NCBI RefSeq assembly: GCF_900129645.1
Contig: NZ_FSQZ01000001.1
Coordinates: 124,001-188,000, forward strand
Direction: 5' to 3'
DNA: 64,000 nt
Source: Acetomicrobium flavidum
Lineage (GTDB): Bacteria; Synergistota; Synergistia; Synergistales; Acetomicrobiaceae
Part shown: piece by piece, positions 39,368 through 48,984 of the stretch
How positions within the stretch are numbered: the stretch's first letter is position 1
How the letters are laid out: the number at the start of each line of letters is the position of its first letter
Made by a program: the position numbers and the translations under genes
Notes under the pieces: model-generated
The model's database searches: none
Told to the model about the DNA's origin: nothing
Seen by the model: only the letters and a program-made list of their open reading frames with translations

Positions 39368-40363
39368 ATGATGAAAGAGTGCGTGTTCAGCGGTATGCGA
39401 CCTACTGGCAGATTACACCTTGGACATTTGGCCGGTGCCTTAAGCAATTGGCTCAAGCTCCAAGAGGAGTTCGAATGCTATTACTGCATCGTAGATTGGC
39501 ATGCCTTGATGTCGGAGTATATGAACAGCTCTGCAATTAAGGGTTACTGTAAAGAAATCTTATTGGATTGGCTTGCGGTCGGACTAGACCCTAACAAGGC
39601 AGTCATCTTTCAGCAGTCACACGTTTGCGGGCATGCCGAACTTCATCTGGCATTATCCATGATAGCCCCTCTGGGCAGGCTGGAGAGAAACCCAATATAT
39701 AAGGAACAACTGGAAAATATGGCCGACAAGGACCTTCAAACCTACGGATTTTTAGGCTATCCCGTCCTGATGGCTGCTGATATATTGCTGTACAAGGCAA
39801 CAAAGGTCCCGGTCGGAGAGGATCAGTCAATTCACCTTGAGATAGCCAAAGAGCTAGCCCGTCGTTTCAACAGCGTCTTTAGGGAGGTCTTCCCGGAACC
39901 GGAAATACTGCTAACTCCCACTCCAAGGGTTCCCGGCATCGACGGAAGGAAGATGAGCAAATCCTACAATAACGCCCTATTCATATCCGAGGATTTAAAC
40001 GATATGTGGGACAAGGTCCGCACCATGATGACCGATCCGGCACGAATGAAAAGGACAGATCCCGGCGAGCCCGAAAAATGTCCCGTATGGGAGTTGCATA
40101 AGGTATTTACATTAGACGAGGACAAAAGGGCAGAGCTTGCTCACGGTTGCAGAACGGCCGGAATCGGCTGCATAGATTGCAAAAAAGTCTTGATGGACTG
40201 GATCAAGGTTAAGCTTGAACCCATCCAGGAAAGAAGGCGTTACTTTGAAACTCATGGCCTGGAGATGATGGACATCTTACGCGAGGGCGCAAAGAAGGCT
40301 TCTGAAGTTGCCTCAAAGACAATGGACGAAGTAAAAAGCGCAGTAGGTTTCATCCTGCTGTAG
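39368..40363 (+). CDS. trpS: Tryptophanyl-tRNA synthetase
   Basis: A 331-residue class-I synthetase. The HIGH-equivalent is HLGHL (17-21) and KMSKS is near 196-200, preceded by GIDGR. The TrpRS patterns IVDWHALM and VGEDQSIHLE bind substrate. Length matches bacterial TrpRS. A cysteine-rich stretch, CRTAGIGCIDCKK, follows the catalytic domain and could hold a metal, which some thermophile TrpRS proteins do. Confidence 0.95.
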   Translation: MMKECVFSGMRPTGRLHLGHLAGALSNWLKLQEEFECYYCIVDWHALMSEYMNSSAIKGYCKEILLDWLAVGLDPNKAVIFQQSHVCGHAELHLALSMIAPLGRLERNPIYKEQLENMADKDLQTYGFLGYPVLMAADILLYKATKVPVGEDQSIHLEIAKELARRFNSVFREVFPEPEILLTPTPRVPGIDGRKMSKSYNNALFISEDLNDMWDKVRTMMTDPARMKRTDPGEPEKCPVWELHKVFTLDEDKRAELAHGCRTAGIGCIDCKKVLMDWIKVKLEPIQERRRYFETHGLEMMDILREGAKKASEVASKTMDEVKSAVGFILL

Positions 40364-40369
40364 ACAAAG

Positions 40370-40409
40370 GGCAGTCGCCCTCTCGGATATTGCCAACTTT
40401 TTGACTGCC
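40370..40409 (+). repeat. Inverted repeat upstream of scpA
   Basis: GGCAGTC and GACTGCC arms separated by 26 bases, just ahead of the scpA ribosome-binding site. It may form weak RNA structure between trpS and scpA. Confidence 0.35.
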
Positions 40410-40425
40410 GAAAAAGGAGAGTCGC

Positions 40426-41148
40426 GTGACCGTCAAGATAGATCACGATAATTTTTACGACACCCTGACCACTCTGGTAAACTTGTTGGAAAGCAGGGAG
40501 ATAGAGGCCTCCCGCGTAAGCGTGAGCGAGGTCGTCGAAGTTTATGCGGACTATCTTTTGCGCTCCGACAAGATGTCTCTTGGCGAAGTGGCCGAATTTC
40601 TTGCCAGAGCCGCAGCGTTGATATTGTCCAAGGTGCGCGCCCTTTTTCCTCAGCAGACGGCGGAAGCCGATGAGGAGCAGGATGCAATTTTAGTCGAGAG
40701 GGACGCTTCTGTCTCTGAGGCCCTTTATCCCTATAAGGTCGCAGCCATATTCCTGGAGGTCTTGCATTACAGAAGATCGAAGCACTATACAAGAGAGTCG
40801 GGAGAGCTGCGACCTTTTTACGAAGTGGGCGATCTTTATTTTTTAGCATCGCTTTGGTGGAACATCATAGGCGATATAGCTGCAAAAAACAGATCATCGC
40901 AGCAAGATATCATCGACCTTATGACGGAGGATAACCCCGAGGAGACAATAGAGGCTCGCATGGACGACATTAAAAATTCCCTACTAGAGCTCAAAGAAGT
41001 GACGCTGCTTGAGCTGCTCAGCGACAAGGCTAGCAAAAGCTTCGTCGTTAGTACGATAATAGCGTTGCTAGAACTTGCTCGACTTGGTATCATTTATTTA
41101 AAACAAAGACAGCAATTTGGAGATATTTATGTCGGACTCAAGTCGTGA
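40426..41148 (+). CDS. scpA: Segregation and condensation protein A
   Basis: A 240-residue kleisin subunit of the bacterial SMC complex, needed for chromosome compaction. N-terminal FYDTLTTLVNLLESREIEASRVSVSEVVE and YLLRSDKMSLGEVAEFLARAA match ScpA; a C-terminal winged-helix segment (LLELARLGIIYLKQRQQFGDI) binds the SMC cap. Start is GTG with AAGGAGA upstream. It overlaps scpB by 20 bases. Confidence 0.92.
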   Translation: MTVKIDHDNFYDTLTTLVNLLESREIEASRVSVSEVVEVYADYLLRSDKMSLGEVAEFLARAAALILSKVRALFPQQTAEADEEQDAILVERDASVSEALYPYKVAAIFLEVLHYRRSKHYTRESGELRPFYEVGDLYFLASLWWNIIGDIAAKNRSSQQDIIDLMTEDNPEETIEARMDDIKNSLLELKEVTLLELLSDKASKSFVVSTIIALLELARLGIIYLKQRQQFGDIYVGLKS

Positions 41149-41677
41149 AATTGCAGAAATAGCGAGGAAAATTGAGGCCATACTGTTTATCTCGACAGAA
41201 CCTGTAAAGGTCACAGAGCTTTCTTCTATTCTTTCGGTAAGCAAAGAAACCGTGGAAGAAGCGTTACACCGGATAAAGGCACATTATGACTCACAGCACG
41301 GCTTTACTCTCATAAACGTAGCCGGTGGTTGGCAAATGGCGACGGCGAGCGATTTGTGCGAAGTAATTGAAAGTTATAACAGCTCTTACGGATATAGGTT
41401 GCGACTAAGCAAGGCTGCGATGGAAACTCTTGCTATAATAGCCTACAAACAGCCCATAACCAGAGCCGAGATCGAGGAGCTGAGGGGTGTAAGGAGCGAT
41501 AAAGTGTTGGAGACTTTGCTTTCATCCGGACTTATTAGGGTGGCCGGCAGGAAGAAGGGAACGGGATCGCCCTTGCTTTATCGGACCACGCAGGAGTTTT
41601 TAGAGGCCTTTGGCCTCAACTCCCTTAGCGAGCTGCCCACTGAAGAGGAATTGAGGAATGAAGGAAACATCTCTTGA
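41129..41677 (+). CDS. scpB: Segregation and condensation protein B
   Basis: A 182-residue partner of ScpA made of two winged-helix domains: EIARKIEAILFISTEPVKVTE and LRLSKAAMETLAIIAYKQPITRAEIEELRGVRSD are family signatures. The start is ATG 41129 with GGAG upstream; a TTG at 41117 lies deeper in scpA. The stop overlaps the pseudouridine synthase start by 20 bases. Confidence 0.94.
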   Translation: MSDSSREIAEIARKIEAILFISTEPVKVTELSSILSVSKETVEEALHRIKAHYDSQHGFTLINVAGGWQMATASDLCEVIESYNSSYGYRLRLSKAAMETLAIIAYKQPITRAEIEELRGVRSDKVLETLLSSGLIRVAGRKKGTGSPLLYRTTQEFLEAFGLNSLSELPTEEELRNEGNIS

Positions 41678-42425
41678 CCGTGATCTGCAAAATCGACATA
41701 CTGTAAGTGATAATAATATTATTAGATTGAATAAATACTTGGCCATGTGCGGGTTAGGTTCCAGACGAAAGGTCGAGCAACTTGTCGCCGACGGAAGGGT
41801 TAAGGTAGACGGCAAAATTGCTCCGGGGCCTTGGATCACGGTAAACGATCGCTCAGTAGTGGAAGTGGACGAACGACCGATCGTTCCACTAAAGCGCATA
41901 TACGTAGTGATGAACAAACCTCGCGGATGCGTATGTGCCGTGACCGACGCCAGATATAGGACAGTTTTAGATCTACTTCCAAAGAAATTATGGGAATATC
42001 GTCCCTTTCCGGTTGGCAGGCTCGATAAAGACAGCAGCGGATTGCTTATCCTTACAAACGACGGCGATTTTGCAAACGATCTTATACATCCAAGAAACAA
42101 CATATCGAAGACCTACCAGGTCGTATTAAACAGACCCATTGCCGCGAAGGACGTGGTCAAGTGGCAAAAGGGGATATGGCTTGACGATAAACTTGTAAGG
42201 CCTAAAATTGTCAAGGCCATCGACGAAAGGCGTTGCGAAGTGGAAGTCTACGAAGGCCTGAAGCGGGAGGTACGACGAATGGCCGAGGCTTTGGGATACA
42301 AGGTCGTCGAACTTAAAAGGACAAAAATAGGAAATCTCAAGCTTGTATCCCTAAAGGAAGGCGCTTTCCTGACATTTTCAAGAGAAGAGCTGTTGCAAAT
42401 GGTTCACAGCGGCGGCGTTATTTAG
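41658..42425 (+). CDS. rluB: Pseudouridine synthase, RluB/RsuA family
   Basis: A 255-residue enzyme with an N-terminal S4 RNA-binding domain (IRLNKYLAMCGLGSRRKVEQLVADG at about 22-46) and a catalytic domain with the aspartate in PVGRLDKDSSGLLILTNDG. It probably modifies 23S rRNA; RluB, RluE and RsuA cannot be told apart confidently. The scpA-scpB-rluB order is conserved in many bacteria. Confidence 0.92.
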   Translation: MKETSLDRDLQNRHTVSDNNIIRLNKYLAMCGLGSRRKVEQLVADGRVKVDGKIAPGPWITVNDRSVVEVDERPIVPLKRIYVVMNKPRGCVCAVTDARYRTVLDLLPKKLWEYRPFPVGRLDKDSSGLLILTNDGDFANDLIHPRNNISKTYQVVLNRPIAAKDVVKWQKGIWLDDKLVRPKIVKAIDERRCEVEVYEGLKREVRRMAEALGYKVVELKRTKIGNLKLVSLKEGAFLTFSREELLQMVHSGGVI

Positions 42426-42453
42426 CTAAATCTTAAGGTGTAGAGGGCGGGCC

Positions 42454-43344
42454 ATGGCAAAAGATGAAAGTCCAAAAGAAATAATTAAAAAGAGAATATT
42501 GAAGAAGGTCCAAAACGTCCCATCCCTGCCTCAATTCGTCCTCCTGACGTTAAAGAAGCTCGATGACGAAAGAAGCAGTGCTTCTGACGTTGCCAGTTCC
42601 CTTTCAAAGGATCAGGGGTTGGTGGTCCGTGTCTTGAGACTCGCAAACTCCGCTTACTATGGAATTCCCCGGACCATTACCAGCGTTACGGAGGCCGTGG
42701 CCATTTTAGGTTTCAAGACGCTAAGAAGCATCGTACTGGCTGCAAGCATATATCCTTTTATGGCCCAATCGCAGAAGGGTTATGCCCTCGATAGGGGAGA
42801 GTTATGGCGCCACTCTCTGGGCGTGGCTTACGTTTCGCGCTTTATAGGCAGCAAGCTAAGCGGCGTCGATCTGGAAGAAGCTTACCTTGCAGGCTTACTG
42901 CACGACATAGGAAAGATAGTGCTCAATGAATATGTACGTTACGGCTATTCGATCATAAGCAAAATAGTTGAGGAAAAGGCGATCCCCTTTACCGAGGCCG
43001 AGAGGGAAGTTTTAGGGTTCGACCATGCCGAAATAGGCGCAATGATCATAGATCAGTGGGCATTGCCCGAGGTTTATGCCATGGCAGCCCACTATCACCA
43101 TATGCCCGAAGATCTCCCGGAAGAAAAAAAGAATTACAGGACCATGGTAGACGTAGTTCATATCGCCAATGCCATGTGCCTGATGCTGGGATTTGGACTC
43201 GGTGCAGACGGGTTACAACATAACATCTCGGAAATGGCATTAGAACGGCTGAACCTGAAGGATAAAGTCGAGATGTTGTTATCTGAGGCAGTGAACATAT
43301 TATATCAACTGGACGAAGAAATAAGATCAGAGGAGATCGTATGA
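42454..43344 (+). CDS. HDOD domain protein
   Basis: A 296-residue single-domain protein with an HDOD core (about 20-220): LPSLPQ-like start, VVRVLRLANSAYYG, ITSVTEAVAILGFKTLRSIVL, and an HD-type motif LLHDIGKIVLNE near 150-161. HDOD proteins act in signalling and stress or chemotaxis control; enzymatic activity is usually lost in HDOD, but the HD pair is retained here. It overlaps cmk by ATGA, so it is inserted in the core operon. Confidence 0.88.
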   Translation: MAKDESPKEIIKKRILKKVQNVPSLPQFVLLTLKKLDDERSSASDVASSLSKDQGLVVRVLRLANSAYYGIPRTITSVTEAVAILGFKTLRSIVLAASIYPFMAQSQKGYALDRGELWRHSLGVAYVSRFIGSKLSGVDLEEAYLAGLLHDIGKIVLNEYVRYGYSIISKIVEEKAIPFTEAEREVLGFDHAEIGAMIIDQWALPEVYAMAAHYHHMPEDLPEEKKNYRTMVDVVHIANAMCLMLGFGLGADGLQHNISEMALERLNLKDKVEMLLSEAVNILYQLDEEIRSEEIV

Positions 43345-44027
43345 AAAGACATGTAATAATCACGATAGACGGTCCGGCCGGTTCAGGCAAGAGCAGCGTG
43401 GCAAAGATGGTTGCTCAAAGGCTCGGTTTTGCTTATCTGGATTCGGGAGCCATTTACAGGGCTGTTGCCCTTTACCTGTTGCAAAAGGGCATACCCCCCG
43501 ACGATGAAGCGCAAATTGAAGAAAGCCTTAAAGGTATGAATATCCATATTAAGGACCTTCAGCGGATATATGTAAATGGAAATGACGTCACCATGGCCAT
43601 ACGCTCCCCACAGGTGGACGAGGTCGTCTCGTCCTACGCAGCCTTACCCGTGGTTAGAAGGCGTTTATTTTCCCTCCAAAGGGACCTTCGGGATGATAGG
43701 GACCTGATCGCCGAGGGAAGGGATATGGGGACCGTGGTCTTCCCTGACGCCGATCTGAAGATATTTCTCAAGGCTGACGCCAGGACTAGGGCGATAAGGC
43801 GATGGAAGGAATTGATGGAGCGCGGGGTTGATATATCCTTCGATGACGTATACTACCAAATTGTCCAGAGGGACGAAAAGGATGCCAACAGGAAGCTGTC
43901 TCCGCTTATGCCCGCGGAAGACGCTATAATATTGGATACCAGCGAACTGACGCTTGAAGAGGTAGTCGACAAGGTAACGGAACTGATAAAGGATCGGGTG
44001 CTACAGGTGAAGCGCTGTGAGACTTGA
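43341..44027 (+). CDS. cmk: Cytidylate kinase
   Basis: A 228-residue CMP/dCMP kinase. The P-loop is GPAGSGKSS (9-17), with YLDSGAIYRAVALYL typical of Cmk, and GRDMGTVVFPDADLKIFL near 120-140. It supplies CDP for RNA, DNA and lipid synthesis. It overlaps plsC by 11 bases. Confidence 0.95.
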   Translation: MKRHVIITIDGPAGSGKSSVAKMVAQRLGFAYLDSGAIYRAVALYLLQKGIPPDDEAQIEESLKGMNIHIKDLQRIYVNGNDVTMAIRSPQVDEVVSSYAALPVVRRRLFSLQRDLRDDRDLIAEGRDMGTVVFPDADLKIFLKADARTRAIRRWKELMERGVDISFDDVYYQIVQRDEKDANRKLSPLMPAEDAIILDTSELTLEEVVDKVTELIKDRVLQVKRCET

Positions 44028-44658
44028 GCATAACGCCATCTTTTACGCTTTTTCCAAATGCTTTTGTCGATGTTTGTTGACACTTTACAATAGGTTGTCA
44101 ATAAGAAATGCACCAACTCTGCCCGAAGGTCGCCCCGTGATTGTGGCCTCTAACCACAACAGCAACCTTGATCCGGTCGTGGTCGGAGTTGCTTACCCCC
44201 GGAGATTAAGATATCTGGCAAAGGAGGAGCTCTTCAAGGTTCCCGTCTTAAGTTGTATTATAAGGCACTTAGGGGCCATTCCTGTCTCAAGGGAGGACGA
44301 AGTCAGGGCGGGGGTGGTGCTAAGGACATTGCTTGATATTTTATCAATGGGGGAAGACATCCTGATATTTCCCGAGGGAAGCAGGTCCTTTGACGGAAAG
44401 CTACAACCGCTGGAAGGCGGTGTAGCCATGCTGGCGCTCCATTCAAAGGCTCCGGTGCTGCCCGTTTACATTAAGGGCACATTTGAGGCGATGCCGCGAG
44501 GTTGTTCTTTTCCCAAGCCCAAGAAGATAGAGGTGGTCTTTGGGACGTTGATAGACCCGCTGGATTTGCCCAATGATATGAAGGACAAACAGAAACGATA
44601 TGATATATTAGATCGACTGGAAAAACAGTTCAAGGAGATGATGCTAGAGCTTGGTTAA
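44017..44658 (+). CDS. plsC: 1-acyl-sn-glycerol-3-phosphate acyltransferase
   Basis: A 213-residue membrane-associated acyltransferase. The catalytic NHX4D motif is SNHNSNLDPVVVG and the phosphate-binding motif is IFPEGSRS; PVYIKGT follows. GTG start with AGGTGAAG upstream. cmk-plsC coupling is common in bacteria. Confidence 0.93.
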   Translation: MRLEHNAIFYAFSKCFCRCLLTLYNRLSIRNAPTLPEGRPVIVASNHNSNLDPVVVGVAYPRRLRYLAKEELFKVPVLSCIIRHLGAIPVSREDEVRAGVVLRTLLDILSMGEDILIFPEGSRSFDGKLQPLEGGVAMLALHSKAPVLPVYIKGTFEAMPRGCSFPKPKKIEVVFGTLIDPLDLPNDMKDKQKRYDILDRLEKQFKEMMLELG

Positions 44659-45790
44659 CGAAGAAAGAAAGGCCGTTATCGTTTGTCTTGAAAGGCAGGG
44701 TGCGAACGATGACATTGATCTTCTCGCCGAGGAGTTGGCGTTGCTGCTTTCCAACCTGGACATAAGGGTCGTTGGAAGAATTGATCAAAGGCGAGCTTCC
44801 CCGGACCCGGCTACGTTCATAGGCAAGGGTAAGTTATACGAGGTAAAAGCCCTCATGGAAAGTTTGGGCGCTACGCTGGTCGTGTGCAACGACTCTCTGC
44901 TTCCAACGCAGCTTCACAATATGCGTTCCATCCTAAAGGCAGAGGTATGGGACAGGTCCTTCGTCATAATGAAGATATTCGAGGCCAGAGCTCACTCTGC
45001 GGAGGCTAAATTGCAGGTAGAGTTGGCCCTGTGCAAATACGAGATCCCGCTGCTCAAGGGATTGGGGTGGCAAATGTCTCAGACGGGCGGCGGCATAGGC
45101 ACCAGGGGCCCAGGAGAGACGGAGTTCGAAAGGCACAGAAGGAAGCTCGAACGAAAGGTAGTAGCCTTGCAACGAAAGCTTGAGCAGGTGCGCAGAAGGC
45201 GTCTCAACTTAAGAAAAAGGCGTAAGAAAACAGAAACTCAGACCGTAGCCATCGTGGGATACACGAACAGCGGAAAATCGACCTTGCTTAGAGCCTTGAG
45301 CCATGATGAGGATATCTACTGCGCCGACAAACTCTTTGCTACGCTGGATCCCAAGGTGAGAAAGGTGAGTTTACCGAGCGGCAAGCTTGTTCTTTTCGCC
45401 GATACGGTGGGATTCATAAGGAAGCTTCCGGTGGAGCTTGTGGCAGCGTTTCGCGCTACATTGGAAGAGGTCAACGAAGCCGCACTGCTTTTGATCGTTA
45501 TAGATCCGCTGGACAAGGATCCGGTTGAATCACTGAGGGTGGTTGAAGAAACGTTAAGCCAAATAGGTGCCGCTTCCATTTCAAGGTTGATAGCCGTCAA
45601 TAAAATAGACATGTTGGACAACAAGGAGAAACTGGAGGCTATATTGGAAAGGCTGGCTATACATTCGGGATGTGATATCATTCCAATAAGCGCTTTAAAA
45701 AAGATTAATATGCCGCTACTCCTTAAAAAAGTCGATGAAACGTTACGACAAGGGGATTTCAGTTCGTCGCTTACGGGCGCACTAAATTAG
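44651..45790 (+). CDS. hflX: Ribosome-associated GTPase HflX
   Basis: A 379-residue GTPase. The N-terminal HflX domain (ELALLLSNLDIRVVGRIDQRRASP, FIGKGK) is followed by the glycine-rich linker QTGGGIGTRGPGETEFE, a basic coiled coil (about 160-200) and a G domain with G1 GYTNSGKST near 203. HflX splits stalled ribosomes. The start is TTG overlapping plsC by 8 bases. Confidence 0.95.
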   Translation: MVNEERKAVIVCLERQGANDDIDLLAEELALLLSNLDIRVVGRIDQRRASPDPATFIGKGKLYEVKALMESLGATLVVCNDSLLPTQLHNMRSILKAEVWDRSFVIMKIFEARAHSAEAKLQVELALCKYEIPLLKGLGWQMSQTGGGIGTRGPGETEFERHRRKLERKVVALQRKLEQVRRRRLNLRKRRKKTETQTVAIVGYTNSGKSTLLRALSHDEDIYCADKLFATLDPKVRKVSLPSGKLVLFADTVGFIRKLPVELVAAFRATLEEVNEAALLLIVIDPLDKDPVESLRVVEETLSQIGAASISRLIAVNKIDMLDNKEKLEAILERLAIHSGCDIIPISALKKINMPLLLKKVDETLRQGDFSSSLTGALN

Positions 45791-45807
45791 CATTGGGGGG
45801 AACGTCG

Positions 45808-46695
45808 TTGCTGGTAAGCATGACAGGTCATGGAGCCGCTAACGGATCGTTTGACTGGGGCACAATTACAATCGATATGCACAGCGTAAACTCAAGATAT
45901 AAGGATGTAACCGTACGTTGCCCTAGAGAGCTGTCCATGCTCGAAAATCTCATCGCGGAAGAGCTGACAAAGCATTTCGAAAGGGGCAAAGTTACGGTCA
46001 ACGTTTATGCATCTTTCGCACCAAACCTGAAGATGGCAAAGATCAATGGACAGGTCCTCGCAAATTACTTTGATGAGCTGATGGCGATCCACGGCAGGCT
46101 CAAGTTGTTGGAGGAAATCCAGCTTGAGCTTCTCCTAAATTTGCCTGGCGTCCTTGAGCAGCCCGAGGCTCATATTTTTGACATCTACGAGAAAATATCT
46201 GAAGACATTCTATCAGTCTTGAGGCAAGCCATCTCAAAATGGAACGAGATGAAAAGGCTGGAAGGAGATCACACAGCCTCATTTGTCACAAGGGCGATAG
46301 ATGACTACGAGAGCTTGATCCTATCCATAGAAAAGGAATGGAATGAGGCATTTGATGAAGAACTTGAAAACTTCAGGCGCAAGATCGATTTGCTCCTCTC
46401 CGGCAATGCTCAAGACAGCGGCGATACAACCTATCTTCAAGGGGTAGCTGTAATGGCGGACAAATGGGACATCAAGGAAGAGATCACGAGGAGCAAGTCC
46501 CATATTGCCAAATTCAGGGAGACATTGAACTCCCCATCTTCGGAAGGCAAAAAGTTAAACTTCCTGCTCCAGGAAATGCTTCGCGAGATAAACACCATAG
46601 CCTCCAAGGTGGGAAATGCCGAGATTCGCTGGCATGTAGTTGAAGGCAAATGCCTGCTGGAACAGATTCGAGAGCAGATCCAAAATGTGGAATGA
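45808..46695 (+). CDS. yicC: YicC family endoribonuclease
   Basis: A 295-residue member of the YicC family, recently described as an RNase or RNA adaptor. The start is a TTG giving MLVSMTGHG, which aligns with the usual MIRSMTGFG; GGGGGG lies just upstream. Other hallmarks: EMHSVNSRYKDV-like DMHSVNSRY and the C-terminal GKKLNFLLQEMLREINTIASK. It is followed by remA and gmk, the usual order. Confidence 0.93.
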   Translation: MLVSMTGHGAANGSFDWGTITIDMHSVNSRYKDVTVRCPRELSMLENLIAEELTKHFERGKVTVNVYASFAPNLKMAKINGQVLANYFDELMAIHGRLKLLEEIQLELLLNLPGVLEQPEAHIFDIYEKISEDILSVLRQAISKWNEMKRLEGDHTASFVTRAIDDYESLILSIEKEWNEAFDEELENFRRKIDLLLSGNAQDSGDTTYLQGVAVMADKWDIKEEITRSKSHIAKFRETLNSPSSEGKKLNFLLQEMLREINTIASKVGNAEIRWHVVEGKCLLEQIREQIQNVE

Positions 46696-46706
46696 GATGA
46701 TCAGAC

Positions 46707-46964
46707 ATGAATAAATTGGTCCACATAGGGTTTGGGAATGTCGTAGTGGCGAGCAGGATAATAGCCATAATTCATCCCGACTCCTCCCCAGTCAAAAGGC
46801 TTAAAGACGAAGCCAAGGAGAGGGGACAGCTTATTGATGCAACTCAGGGCAGAAGGACTAGAGCCGTGATATTGACCGACAGCAATCATGTGATACTATC
46901 AGCTATACAGCCAGAGACCATAGCAAATCGTTTCGAGGGAACGGTAACGAACGATGGTTACTAA
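46707..46964 (+). CDS. remA: RemA/DUF370 family regulator
   Basis: An 85-residue DNA-binding protein of the RemA family: [20 protein letters not shown] and the [19 protein letters not shown] core. In Bacillus RemA activates biofilm matrix and osmoprotection genes. It overlaps gmk by 11 bases; yicC-remA-gmk-rpoZ order is conserved. Confidence 0.93.
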   Translation: MNKLVHIGFGNVVVASRIIAIIHPDSSPVKRLKDEAKERGQLIDATQGRRTRAVILTDSNHVILSAIQPETIANRFEGTVTNDGY

Positions 46965-47583
46965 AAAAAGAGGGCATTTATTCGTAATTTCAGGCCCCAG
47001 CGGGGCGGGGAAGGGAACGATTCGAAGGGAACTTTTCAAACGACTTCCCGATTTGATATATTCTGTATCTTGTACGACAAGGCCTCCGAGGGAAGGCGAA
47101 GTAAACGGAGTGGATTACTATTTTATAGATCCCGAGAAATTTGCCGAAAAGCAACGCTGCGGAGAATTTTTGGAGTGGGCCTTCGTGCACGGCAACTACT
47201 ACGGAACTCCGAAAGATGACGTATTGAAGCACCTGGAAGAAGGCAGAGACGTGATCTTGGAGATAGACGTACAGGGGGCCATAAACATAAAAAAGGTCTT
47301 TCCCGAAGCGGTATTGATCTTCATCCTCCCTCCCTCGGAAGAGGCATTGAAGCAGAGATTGATATCCAGGGGAACCGAAAACGAGGAATCCCTAATGATA
47401 CGGCTAAACAATGCCGCGTTGGAGATGAAGTTGGTGGACATTTACGATCATGCCATAATTAACGATGACGTCAATCGAGCCACTGATGAGCTTATCGACA
47501 TTATAACGAGCTATAGGAAAGGAGAGAAAAAAGATGATCTACGTAGATGTTGCCCAAATAATGAGGAAGTACAGCATCCCTAA
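46954..47583 (+). CDS. gmk: Guanylate kinase
   Basis: A 209-residue GMP kinase. P-loop GPSGAGKGT (12-20), [19 protein letters not shown] as GMP-binding segment, [12 protein letters not shown] as Walker B region. It would naturally end about 15 residues earlier; the last part overlaps the start of rpoZ by 50 bases, and the tail ([16 protein letters not shown]) is not conserved. Confidence 0.94.
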   Translation: MVTKKRGHLFVISGPSGAGKGTIRRELFKRLPDLIYSVSCTTRPPREGEVNGVDYYFIDPEKFAEKQRCGEFLEWAFVHGNYYGTPKDDVLKHLEEGRDVILEIDVQGAINIKKVFPEAVLIFILPPSEEALKQRLISRGTENEESLMIRLNNAALEMKLVDIYDHAIINDDVNRATDELIDIITSYRKGEKKDDLRRCCPNNEEVQHP

Positions 47584-47755
47584 CAAATACGTTTTAGCCA
47601 TGATGATCGCAAAAAGGGCAAGAGCCTTGAGTGAGGACGCTGCAAAGCGCCTATTCGATGGAGGCAAGGACAAGCCCATCGTCACAGCAATCGAAGAGGT
47701 AAGGGACGGAAAGGTCAAGTTCGTGATGAGAACGAAAAAGGCCCAAGCCAGTTAA
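47534..47755 (+). CDS. rpoZ: RNA polymerase omega subunit
   Basis: A 73-residue omega subunit. The MIYVDVAQI start, [18 protein letters not shown] and the KPIVTAIEEVRDGKVKF segment match RpoZ. ATG after AGGAAAGGAGAG. It lies in the usual gmk-rpoZ-coaBC order. It overlaps gmk by 50 bases, which is longer than usual. Confidence 0.93.
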   Translation: MIYVDVAQIMRKYSIPNKYVLAMMIAKRARALSEDAAKRLFDGGKDKPIVTAIEEVRDGKVKFVMRTKKAQAS

Positions 47756-47766
47756 AGGCGAAGATC

Positions 47767-48981
47767 ATGCTTGAGTGGAAGTCCAATAGAAGGATTCTCA
47801 TAGGTATATCGGGGGGCATCTCTGCCTACAAGATCCCTGAGATCGTAAGGGCAATAAGAAAGGGTGGCAACGATGTGGAGGTAATTATGACCAAGGCAGC
47901 CACCTCTTTCGTTACCCCTTTGACCTTATCCACTCTCACCGGCAGACGCACCTGGCTTGAGGAGGATTTCTTAAGCGACGAGCAGGGCTGGAAAATACCT
48001 CATATATCGCTTGCCGATTGGGCACAAGCCTTTCTTGTAGCCCCAGCCACCGCTAATGTACTTAGGCGTGCTGCCTTAGGTGAAGCCGATACACTGCTTG
48101 GAGCAACCATGCTTGCCACCAGAGCACCGGTCATCATTTTCCCTGCCATGAATGTGCATATGTGGGAACACCCGGCCACCCAGCGCCACGTAAGCATGGC
48201 ACGCGATATGGGTTATATCGTCATTCCCCCCGAAGAGGGAGAGCTTGCCTGCGGATACGAAGGCAAAGGAAGGCTGCCCGAAAACGAGGTAATTCTTGAA
48301 GTACTGTGGAATACGCTGTCGCCGAAAAAAGACCTAGCAGGCAAGAAGATCTTGGTCACAGCCGGCCCCACGAGGGAGTTCATGGACCCAGTCAGGTTCA
48401 TCAGCAATCCCAGCTCCGGCAAGATGGGATATGCCGTAGCAAAGACTGCATGGTATCGTGGAGCAGAAGTAACCTTAATAAAGGGACCTACCTGCATAAA
48501 GCCACCTTACGGCGTCAAGGTCGTAAACGTCACGACAGCCGAAGAGATGTACAGGGCCGTGATGGATGAGTGTGAAAAGGCCGACATTATCGTAAAATCT
48601 GCAGCCGTAGGAGATTATAAGTTCGCCACAGTTTTTGAGCAAAAAATTAAACGCGAAGGAAAAGGCAGCCTTCAGGTCACGCTTGAAGAGAACCCCGACA
48701 TAGCTGCAGAGGTGGGAAGAAGAAAAAGGGACGGCCAAATACTCATCGGCTTTGCAGCCGAATCTCACGAACTTTTGGAAAACGCCGCATCAAAATTGAA
48801 GAAGAAAAATATGGACATGATAGTAGCAAACGACATAACCGCCAAGGGCAGCGGTTTTGAATCGGACACTAATTCGGTAACCGTTATTTGCAAAAACGGC
48901 CGCATGGTCAAACTTGCCGGAACGAAGGAAGACGTGGCCTGGGGGCTGTGGGATGTCGTAGAGTCGGAGTTTCCGGCCTAA
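47767..48981 (+). CDS. coaBC: Phosphopantothenoylcysteine decarboxylase/synthetase
   Basis: A 404-residue bifunctional coenzyme A enzyme. The N-terminal flavoprotein decarboxylase (CoaC) shows GISGGISAYKIPEIVR, PATANVLRRAALG and FPAMNVHMWEHPA. The C-terminal synthetase (CoaB) shows TAGPTREFMDPVRFISNPSSGKMG. Standard fusion and length. Confidence 0.94.
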   Translation: MLEWKSNRRILIGISGGISAYKIPEIVRAIRKGGNDVEVIMTKAATSFVTPLTLSTLTGRRTWLEEDFLSDEQGWKIPHISLADWAQAFLVAPATANVLRRAALGEADTLLGATMLATRAPVIIFPAMNVHMWEHPATQRHVSMARDMGYIVIPPEEGELACGYEGKGRLPENEVILEVLWNTLSPKKDLAGKKILVTAGPTREFMDPVRFISNPSSGKMGYAVAKTAWYRGAEVTLIKGPTCIKPPYGVKVVNVTTAEEMYRAVMDECEKADIIVKSAAVGDYKFATVFEQKIKREGKGSLQVTLEENPDIAAEVGRRKRDGQILIGFAAESHELLENAASKLKKKNMDMIVANDITAKGSGFESDTNSVTVICKNGRMVKLAGTKEDVAWGLWDVVESEFPA

Positions 48982-48984
48982 AAG

